Origin: Isoetes taiwanensis | Taxonomy: Eukaryota; Streptophyta; Lycopodiopsida; Isoetales; Isoetaceae | Assembly: GCA_021234155.1 (NCBI GenBank) | Contig: JAJEKV010000095.1 | Coordinates: 1,491,524 to 1,555,523, forward strand | Direction of reading: 5' to 3' | Length of the DNA stretch: 64,000 bases | Part shown: one piece after another, positions 55,994 through 64,000 of the stretch | Numbering within the stretch: position 1 is the first letter of the stretch | Layout of the letters: the number at the start of each line of letters is the position of its first letter | Program-made: the position numbers and the translations under genes | Notes under the pieces: model-generated | The model's input: only the letters and a program-made list of their open reading frames with translations | What the model was told of the DNA's origin: nothing | Databases searched by the model: none

Positions 55994-58080
55994 GATTTAG
56001 GAAAATGGGTGTGGCAGAAGATCGGCATCTCTATCTCTCCTCTAGCAAAAGGTATTGGGATTCCCGCAGCAACCAAACAGGCACATATGGATTTAATCTT
56101 TAGTTTTTATTGTTATTGTTTGTTTTCTTTATCTTAATCTGTCTATCTCATCTTCTTACAGGAACCAAGCACAGAAATTTATTCCAGATACATACATGGC
56201 GGATTCAAATTCTTGATCTGAATCTGAGAATAACTCAAAACAGTTTCACTCTAGATTTTCTATTTTAATTCCATCAATATGAATGAGCTAGAAATGAGAG
56301 CGTACAATTTGGAATTTGTCGATATCACAGATGCAGGAAGGGTTTTGAGTTATATGATGCAGAGGCTGTTGAGATGATTAAAAAGGGGCTTGCAATTCCT
56401 GCTTATGATTCTGTTTTTAAGGCTTCTCCTGTATTTAATATTTCTGGGTATGCTTGGAGCAACTAGGAAGCAATGGATGTTGACCAGGAAGCAATGCATA
56501 GGTTCTTCCATAGGATTTATTTCCCGGTTGGCATCAATGTCAGGTTAGGTTGTCCATTATTTCTCAGTTGGCATCGTGGTAGGGTTTATATTGGTTTTAT
56601 ATGAGGTCTTATGTATTTCACAGGATGCCTTATACGGAACGTGACATTCTTCGTTATGTGAATGTTTAACAATTTTCAAGATTCAAGCCATGATAGAACC
56701 TTCTAGACTGTCTTTTATCATCTTTCCTTGATCTGCCTCTGTTGTACCACTTTGCACAAATATAGGCTTCTTAGCTTTAAAACAATCATGGTTTCTTCAA
56801 GCTTTATGTCTACAGAGATCATGAAGAAGCAGGACCATCAAGTTACTCTCTTAAAACTCTAGACATGTTCGTTTTTCATGGCCCATGGTGGTCTAGATTC
56901 AGTTGTTCCATGCAACTAAACTGTTCTGAGCACAAGCGATATTAAAAAGAATTTCAGAACCATGTCATCAAACTTGGAGTGCCATCATTACAGCCCATGG
57001 TAGGCTTTGAATTGTGCCATTCAGATGCAAAATGAAGTTTGACTATAATTATGTTGTTTCCTTCTTGCCATTTTTGCACACACATGTATAGAAATACAAG
57101 CTACAAAGATCTGCGGCAATATATCAACTATTTATTACATTTTGAAGAGTATCTGCTGCAAATTTAGTTGCATTTTACAGTTTATTAAGTGTTAAATATG
57201 ATTTGTCTTTCAATTTTGTTAAGGACTGAATTATTACTTCTCAAAAACATAGTCAAACTTGACATGATTGAATGGGAATTCTGCTTATTGCAGTGAGCAC
57301 TTGCCACTTTTCTTATAATGTTTGGTGTTTTGGTGGTGCTCTTTCCGAGTTGCATTTTTTTAGTAAATTCTATTTGTGTAAGTCTAATGCATGTTCTTTA
57401 TCTGCGCTTTGTCTTGGTTGGTCATAATGATGCACTTTGGTTTGCTTGCAGAAACTAAAATGATACTAATACAATGGAAGCAGCAGCAGAATAATGTGAA
57501 CGCAACTGCCTACTGATAAATAAGATGATGAAAGCAATAACTATGGAGGAGCAAGAACTATGGAGAAGGTTCTGGACACTCTAATGACCCTTGATTCTGT
57601 CCATTTAAGTTAGAATTGAGCTGATGCACTACTTATAAAGAATAGTCCGCAATGAACTGGATGTAGTTTGGCATGTAAAGAAGTAGAGAGAACGGAATTG
57701 AACTCTTCGCACATGCATATGCAAAAGACTACATACAACTACGTAAAAGCATGTAAAGGGGATTTCCAAAAATGTTGTATTCTTAGAGAATCTAAACTAC
57801 CATATACAAAAGTATGGTACTCATTTCATGCAAACAAAACCCTTCCTCACTTTCTATTATACGCCAATACATAAATCAATGCCAACAAATAACATTATTT
57901 TTAGAAGGAATAAAAAAGAAATTATGAGTCGTTGACAAATTTGCCAACTTTTGCAAGAAAATTTATTGTTTGTAGAAGGAAGTGAGTGCAGCATTAATAT
58001 GTCACTCCCTTCTCATTGCGGTCAAAAGATTTAAAGACTTCCAACTTATGCCCAAAGATCGGGGCAATCACCGTTACTAG
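55994..58080 (+). other. Helitron B 3' interior with captured exons
   Basis: Nearly identical to 59583-61678 of C. At about 56339-56450 it carries the GlyRS-like piece described for C. An identical 68-codon frame in B (57668) and C (61269) reflects the shared ancestry rather than coding. The rest is non-coding with intron-like stretches. Confidence 0.6.
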
Positions 58081-58098
58081 TTCATTTATATTACTTGT

Positions 58099-58171
58099 GC
58101 ATTGGTGGTCTAGTGGTAGAATAGTACCACCTTGCGATGCATGCATCCGAGTTCGATTCTCGGCCAATGCA
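58099..58171 (+). pseudogene. tRNA-Gly 20, scrambled anticodon arm
   Basis: 73 nt; arm reads gtaccaccttgcgatgcatg. Lies 18 bases after Helitron B. Confidence 0.85.
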
Positions 58172-58428
58172 TCCTGTGGTTCAACTCTTCCAATTTTGTT
58201 CTTGGCGCAAGAGCCAAAAAGAAGATTTAATGCATTAAACCATGCTGATAATGACATAAGGATAACTGAGCAATCGATTGCACCATAGTGTGAGAAATGA
58301 GATCGAAGCTAATCTTGCTCTTCCAACCATCAAACATCACAATGAGAGAGAACAAATGACTAGCCAAATCCTATCCTCCTAAATATTTCAATGATCTAAG
58401 AAGAAACAGAAGTATTCCACATGCTGTC

Positions 58429-58510
58429 GTGGATGTGCCAGAGTGGTTATTGGGTATGATTAGAAATCATGTGGGCTTTGCTCGCATAGATTCGAATCCT
58501 ATCATCCACG
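58429..58510 (+). tRNA. tRNA-Ser(AGA) 21
   Basis: Complete, with three changes (gggtatgattaga, catagattcg). The T-stem change removes one pair. Confidence 0.85.
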
Positions 58511-59923
58511 TGTAGGAGCTTGTTCATATTGTTTTATAGTCCCTATCACATACGTCCATTCGATTAATATTTAGAGTTTGTCATTCAGATTCCCTACGCA
58601 CTCTTCCATTGACGCAATATTCTAGGGTTTATGCATAGCCCCCATTAGTGGCACACCAATGCTCGACATTGTTACTCATTCACATGTTAATTCTTTCAAT
58701 GTTTTATGATATCAGGTTCAAGCATGGAAAAACATGGTGATTGAGCAAATCTTGTCGCTTTATGCCTTCGCATAATCATTTGTTTGGACTTATTAGAAGA
58801 ACAACCATTCCTGCACCTTATTGTACGACCACGATATTTTTTTGAGAACTGGATTATGAGATGCATTTGATTGAGTTCGTTGTATGTGCTTGTTAATTAA
58901 GAAGGTATCCTATATTATAAAGTTATTCTGTAAGTGTTGGACCCAGCCCTAATTTGGGCGGCCCAGATTTTACCTTCGATTTGACGGTCGAGATCAAGCC
59001 CTCGATCTGGGTTTTGCTTCCTCCCCAATTCATTCCAATCCGGCAGGACCAGCTTCGTCACGAATAGGAAGGAAAAAACCCTTTCGTTATCGAAGCCCAT
59101 AGCATGGTGTTTTGGCTGGCTGAATCTTAGTTGCAATTGGAGGTGCAAAGGTGCTTCCATCTCTAAGTGGAGCTGCTTTTCGAAATCTAAGAATGTAGTT
59201 GGAGGAGGTCTTCTGGTGCTGGCATATTATGGCCCTGCTTTTGGCGGTCTTTGACGGAAAGCAGAGGCATGGAGCTGTACCATGGGCTTGGCGTGTAGCA
59301 GATGAATCACTTCATAAAAATATGATATGCAGTAGGTATAACTCCAGATTTCCGGAGGCATTCAAAATTGCATAGATTCCAGATTGCATAAGGCCGTTGG
59401 TAAGATTGAGGCTCTGCCGCAAGATCTGGGCAACGGATCCCAGCAGAAGCCGGGCTTGGAGGCACGCTGCTGCCAGAAACAAAAGAAAATTGCATGATGC
59501 TGCCATTTTTTGGGCAACGGATCCCAAGAATCTAATCCTTTTCTCTGGTTTTTGCAGGCTTACTTCAAGCAAATAGGGTTGTGATTTAGGAAAATGGGTG
59601 TGGCAGAAGATCGGCATCTCTATCTCTCCTCTAGCAAAAGGTATTGGGATTCCCACAGCAACCAAACAGGCACATATGGATTTAATCTTTAGTTTTTATT
59701 GTTATTGTTTGTTTTCTTTATCTTAATCTGTCTATCTCATCTTCTTACAGGAACCAAGCACAGAAATTTATTCCAGATACATACATGGCGGATTCAGCCT
59801 CTTGATACAGATACAGAATAACTCAAAACAGTTTCACTCTAGATTTTCTATTTTAATTCCATCAATATGAATGAGCTAGAAATGAGAGCGTACAATTTGG
59901 AGTTTGTCGATATCACAGATGCA

Positions 59924-60050
59924 GGAAGGGTTTTGAGTTATATGATGCAGAGGCTGTTGAGATGATTAAAAAGGGGCTTGCAATTCCTGCTTATGATTCT
60001 ATTTTTAAGGCTTCTCCTGTATTTAATATTTCTGGGTATGCTTGGAGCAA
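59924..60050 (+). pseudogene. Organellar GlyRS-like exon piece (captured)
   Basis: One frame reads KGFELYDAEAVEMIKKGLAI then PAYDSIFKASPVFNISG. The block GLAIPAYDxxxKxSxxFNI resembles the alpha-type glycyl-tRNA synthetase of bacteria and plant organelles (EDD1-like). Conserved flanking residues (LDSRG...) do not follow, so only one short exon piece is present. An upstream AYFKQIG at about 59559 may be a second piece. Identified from memory of the family and moderately sure. Confidence 0.5.
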
Positions 60051-61650
60051 CTAGGAAGCAATGGATGTTGACCAGGAAGCAATGCATAGGTTCTTCCATA
60101 GGATTTATTTCCCGGTTGGCATCAATGTCAGGTTAGGTTGTCCATTATTTCTCAGTTGGCATCGTGGTAGGGTTTATATTGGTTTTATATGAGGTCTTAT
60201 GTATTTCACAGGATGCCTTATACGGAACGTGACATTCTTCGTTATGTGAATGTTTAACAATTTTCAAGATTCAAGCCATGATAGAACCTTCTAGACTGTC
60301 TTTTATCATCTTTCCTTGATCTGCCTCTGTTGTACCACTTTGCACAAATATAGGCTTCTTAGCTTTAAAACAATCATGGTTTCTTCAAGCTTTATGTCTA
60401 CAGAGATCATGAAGAGATCATGAAGAAGCACGAGCATCAAGTTACTTTCTTAAAACTCTAGACATCTTCGTTTTTCATGGCCCATGGTGGTCTAGATTCA
60501 GTTGTTCCATGCAACTAAATTGTTCTAAGCACAAGCGATATTTTAAAAGAATTTCAGAACCATGTCATCAAACTTGGAGTGCCATCATTACAGCTCATGG
60601 TAGGCTTTGAATTGTGCCATTCAGATGCAAAATGAAGTTTGACTATAATTATGATGTTTCCTTCTTGCCATTTTTGCACATACACGTATAGAAGTACAAG
60701 CTACAAAGATCTGAGGCAATATATCAACTATTTATTACATTTTGAAGAGGATCTGCTGCAAATTTAATTGCATTTTACAGTTTATTAAGTGTTAAATATG
60801 ATTTATCTTTCAATTTTGTTAAGGACTGAATTATTACTTCTCAAAAACATAGTCAAACTTGACATGATTGAATGGGAATTCTGCTTATTGCAGTGAGCAC
60901 TTGCCACTTTTCTTATAATGTTTGGTGTTTTGGTGGTGCTCTTTCCAGATTGCATTTTTTTTAGTAAATTCTATTTGTGTAAGTCTAATGCATGTTCTTT
61001 ATCTGCGCTTTGTCTTGGTTGGTCATAATGATGCACTTTGGTTTGCTTGCAGAAACTAAAATGATACTAATACAATGGAAGCAGCAGCAGAATAATGTGA
61101 ACGCAACTGCCTACTGAAAAATAAGATGATGAAAGCAATAACTATGGAGGAGCAAGAACTATGGAGAAGGTTCTGGACACTCTAATGACCCTTGATTCTG
61201 TCCATTTAAGTTAGAATTGAGCTGATGCACTACTTATAAAGAATAGTCCGCAATGAACTGGATGCAGTTTGGCATGTAAAGAAGTAGAGAGAACGGAATT
61301 GAACTCTTCGCACATGCATATGCAAAAGACTACATACAACTACGTAAAAGCATGTAAAGGGGATTTCCAAAAATGTTGTATTCTTAGAGAATCTAAACTA
61401 CCATATACAAAAGTATGGTACTCATTTCATGCAAACAAAACCCTTCCTCACTTTCTATTATACGCCAATACATAAATCAATGCCAACAAATAACATTATT
61501 TTTAGAAGGAATAAAAAAGAAATTATTAGTCGTTGACAAATTTGCCAACTTTTGCAAGAAAATTTATTGTTTGTAGAAGGAAGTGAGTGCAGCATTAATA
61601 TGTCACTCCCTTCTCATTGCGGTCAAAAGATTTAAAGACTTCCAACTTAT

Positions 61651-61678
61651 GCCCAGCATCGCTGGGCACCGTTACTAG
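61651..61678 (+). repeat. Helitron C 3' hairpin and CTAG end
   Basis: Perfect 7-bp stem 7 bases before CTAG, the same arrangement as at 16251-16280. Confidence 0.85.
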
Positions 61679-61696
61679 TTCATTTATATTACTTGT

Positions 61697-61767
61697 GCAT
61701 TGGTGGTCTAGTGGTAGAATAGTACCCTGCCACGGTACAGATCCGAGTTCGATTCTTGGCCAATGCA
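61697..61767 (+). tRNA. tRNA-Gly(GCC) 21
   Basis: Normal anticodon arm returns in this unit. T-stem ccgag/cttgg includes a G-U pair. Confidence 0.9.
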
Positions 61768-62024
61768 TCCTGTGGTTCAACTCTTCCAATTTTGTTCTTG
61801 GCGCAAGAGCCAAAAAGAAGATTTAATGCATTAAACCATGCTGATAATGACATAAGGATAACTGAGCAATCGATTGCACCATAGTGTGAGAAATGATATC
61901 GAAGCTAATCTTGCTCTTCCAACCATCAAACATCACAATGAGAGAGAACAAATGACTAGCCAAATCCTATCCTCCTAAATATTTCAATGATCTAAGAAGA
62001 AACAGAAGTATTTCGCATGCCGTT

Positions 62025-62106
62025 GTGGATGTGCCAGAGTGGTTATTGGGCATGACTAGAAATCATGTGGGCTTTGCTTGCATAGGTTCGAATCCTATCA
62101 TCCACG
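62025..62106 (+). tRNA. tRNA-Ser(AGA) 22
   Basis: Complete; variable arm tttgcttgc has one base change. Confidence 0.92.
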
Positions 62107-62521
62107 TGTAGGAGCTTGTTCATAATGTTTTATAGTCCCTATCACATACGTCCATTCGATTAATATTTAGAGTTTGTCATTCAGATTCCCTACGCACTCT
62201 TTCACTGACTCAATATTCTAGGGTTTATGCATAGCCCCCATTAGTGGCACACCAATGCTCGACATTGTTACTCATTCTCATGTTAATTCTTTCAATTTTT
62301 TATGATATCAGGTTCAAGCATGGAAAAACACGGTGATTGAGCAAATCTTGTCGCTTTATGCCTTGGCATAATCATTTGTTTGGACTTATTAGAAGAACAA
62401 CCATTCCTGCACCTTATTGTACGACCACGATATTTTTTTGAGAACTGGATTATGAGATGCATTTGATTGAGTTCGTTGTATGTGCTTGTTAATTAAGAGG
62501 GTATTCATTTATATTACTTGT

Positions 62522-62585
62522 GCATTGGTGGTCTAGTGGTAGCTCTGCCACGGTACAGACCCGAGTTCGATTCTTGGCCAATGCA
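62522..62585 (+). pseudogene. tRNA-Gly 22, 7-bp deletion
   Basis: 64 nt; 'gtagctctgccacggtac' shows loss of the left half of the anticodon stem. GCC remains but cannot be presented on a stem. Confidence 0.85.
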
Positions 62586-62842
62586 TCCTGTGGTTCAACT
62601 CTTCCAATTTTGTTCTTGGCGCAAGAGCCAAAAAGAAGATTTAATGCATTAAACCATGCTGATAATGACATAAGGATAACTGAGCAATCGATTGCACCAT
62701 AGTGTGAGAAATGAGATCGAAGCTAATCTTGCTCTTCCAACCATCAAACATCACAATGAGAGAGAACAAATGACTAGCCAAATCCTATCCTCCTAAATAT
62801 TTCAATGATCTAAGAAGAAACAGAAGTATTTCGCATGTCGTT

Positions 62843-62924
62843 GTGGATGTGCCAGAGTGGTTATTGGGCATGACTAGAAATCATGTGGGCTTTGCTTGCA
62901 TAGGTTCGAATTCTATCATCGACG
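62843..62924 (+). tRNA. tRNA-Ser(AGA) 23
   Basis: Complete; acceptor 3' strand atcgacg gives one mismatch and the T-stem reads attctat. Confidence 0.85.
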
Positions 62925-63339
62925 TGTAGGAGTTTTTTCATATTATTTTATAGTCCCTATCACATATGTCCATTCGATTAATATTTAGAGTTTGTCATTC
63001 ATATTCCCCACGCACTCTTCCACCGGCAAATATTCTAGAGTTTATGTATAGCCCCCATTAGTGGCACACCAATGCTCGACATTGTTACTCATTCACATGT
63101 TAATTCTTTCAATTTTTTATGATATCAAGTTCAAGCATGGAAAAACACGGTGATTGAGCAAATCTTGTCGCTTTATGCCTTGGCATAATCATTTGTTTGG
63201 ACTTATTAGAAGAACAACCATTCCTGCACCTTATTAAAACGACCACGATATTTTTTTGAGAACTGGATTATGAGATGCATTTGATTGAGTTCGTTGTATG
63301 TGCTTGTTAATTAAGAAGGTATTCATTTGTATTACTTGT

Positions 63340-63410
63340 GCATTGGTGGTCTAGTGGTAGAATAGTACCCTGCCACGGTATAGACCCGAGTTCGATTCTC
63401 GGTCAATGCA
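63340..63410 (+). tRNA. tRNA-Gly(GCC) 23
   Basis: Well-formed; one G-U pair in the acceptor (tcaatgc). Confidence 0.92.
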
Positions 63411-63643
63411 TCTTGTGGTTCAACTCTTCCAATTTTGTTCTTGGCGCAAGAGCCAAAAAGAAGATTTAATGCATTAAACCATGCTGATAATGACATAAGG
63501 ATAAATGAGCAATCGATTGCACCATAGTGTGAGAAATGAGATCGAAGCTAATCTTGCTCTTCCAACCATCAAACATCACAATGTCCTATCCTCCTAAATA
63601 TTTCAATGATCTAAGAAGAAAGAGAAGTATTCCACATGCCGTT

Positions 63644-63725
63644 GTGGATGTGCCAGAGTGGTTATTGGGCATGACTAGAAATCATGTGGGCTTTGCTCGC
63701 ATAGGTTCGAATCCTATCATCCACG
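63644..63725 (+). tRNA. tRNA-Ser(AGA) 24
   Basis: Complete and well-formed. A ~40-bp deletion (loss of 'gagagagaacaaatgactag') lies in the spacer before it. Confidence 0.95.
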
Positions 63726-64000
63726 TGTAGGAGCTTTTTCATATTATTTTATAGTCCCTATCACATATGTCCATTCGATTAATATTTAGAGTTTGTCATT
63801 CATATTCCCCACGCACTCTTCCACTGACGCAATATTCTAGAGTTTATGTATAGCCCCCATTAGTGGCACACCAATGCTCGACATTGTTACTCATTCACAT
63901 GTTAATTCTTTCAATTTTTTATGATATCAAGTTCAAGCATGGAAAAACACGGTGATTGAGCAAATCTTGTCGCTTTATGCCTTGGCATAATCATTTGTTT

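Larger units (their letters stand above)
48787..58080 (+). mobile_element. Helitron B with nested LINE
   Basis: Starts TCCTATATTATAAAG after host A (48786) and ends ccgttaCTAG at 58080 before host TTCATTTATATTAC. Other units have the uninterrupted phrase 'aaggta/ttcatttgtattac', so the empty site is visible in this window. Outside the LINE it is nearly identical to Helitron C. The 3' hairpin is altered (gcccaaagatcggggc), whereas C has a perfect one. No Rep/helicase gene. It ends 18 bases upstream of tRNA-Gly 20. Confidence 0.9.
58908..61678 (+). mobile_element. Helitron C, 2.8 kb
   Basis: Begins TCCTATATTATAAAG after host A (58907). Ends with the perfect hairpin GCCCAGC-ATC-GCTGGGC, accgtta and CTAG (61675-61678), then host T. 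It occupies exactly the same site of the array unit as Helitron B in the unit before. It has no LINE and keeps the LINE's empty site (aagaatctaatccttttctc). Non-autonomous; carries captured exon-like pieces. Ends 18 bases upstream of tRNA-Gly 21. Confidence 0.92.
23373..64000 (+). repeat. Tandem tRNA-Gly/tRNA-Ser array
   Basis: Units of about 0.80-0.85 kb repeat head to tail and run off the window. Order in a unit: tRNA-Gly(GCC), ~260 bp, tRNA-Ser(AGA), ~420 bp. Spacers are nearly identical between units and hold palindromes such as TTTAATGCATTAAA and CAATCGATTG. Pol III stops are present: a T4 run (caattttg) about 20 bases after Gly, and T4-T5 runs within about 25 bases after Ser. The array is broken by a DNA transposon (26360-35125), a pyrimidine tract (37247-38590) and Helitrons B and C. 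Plant genomes are known to carry tandem tRNA clusters (for example the Ser-Tyr-Tyr array of Arabidopsis); a Gly-Ser one is not familiar to me. Confidence 0.95.

Noticed and set aside
57668-57874. 68-codon frame repeated identically at 61269
   Set aside because: Identity comes from the Helitron duplication; the surrounding DNA is equally conserved and the frame has no familiar motif.

Overview
The window reads as nuclear DNA of a land plant. It holds fragments of a plant KIN-14 kinesin, an alpha-tubulin with an intron after HGIQ, a PLS-type PPR protein, the Golgi tether subunit COG3 and the 3' end of plant mitochondrial rrn18, together with a plant L1-type LINE, tRNA-derived SINE-like units and Helitrons. 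It is AT-rich, and almost everything in it is repeat or gene fragment. I cannot place the species; a seed-free plant or gymnosperm is possible but unproven.

Region 1 (1-4.8 kb and 17-18.8 kb): a duplicated segment carries a small serine-rich protein gene (three copies) behind a heat-shock-element/TATA promoter. Nearby are a 3 x 78 bp tandem repeat, a SINE-like unit and a COG3 fragment. Region 2 (4797-16280): an 11.5 kb non-autonomous Helitron (5' TC, 3' hairpin plus CTAG) holds pieces of alpha-tubulin, KIN-14, a PPR gene, possibly a DUF789 gene, a 51-bp mitochondrial rDNA scrap, SINE-like units and a MITE-like element. Region 3 (18.8-23.4 kb): mostly featureless, with a Ty3-type fossil fragment, a truncated LINE tail and a 3 x 57 bp repeat.

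Region 4 (23.37-64.0 kb): a tandem array of about 0.82 kb units, each with one tRNA-Gly(GCC) and one tRNA-Ser(AGA) on the plus strand. I count 23 Gly and 24 Ser positions, many damaged. Insertions break it. The first is an 8.8 kb DNA transposon (26360-35125) with a DUF7869-type transposase gene facing away from a gene for a ParB-like domain joined to a beta-class DNA amino-methyltransferase; about 23 copies of a 14-bp palindrome dot its introns and spacers. The second is two Helitrons of one family (48787-58080 and 58908-61678) at the same base of successive units, one of them holding a 6.6 kb L1-type LINE. A 1.3 kb pyrimidine tract lies at 37.25-38.59 kb.

From about 38.9 to 58.2 kb the tRNA-Gly anticodon arms, other short hairpins and many CpG sites look scrambled, often replaced by CCTTTT-like strings. 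I regard this as a probable sequencing or consensus artefact tied to hairpins and CpG, but a real mutational process is not excluded. The best candidate for an undescribed system is the methyltransferase-bearing transposon with its palindrome set. Its genes are interrupted in this copy.
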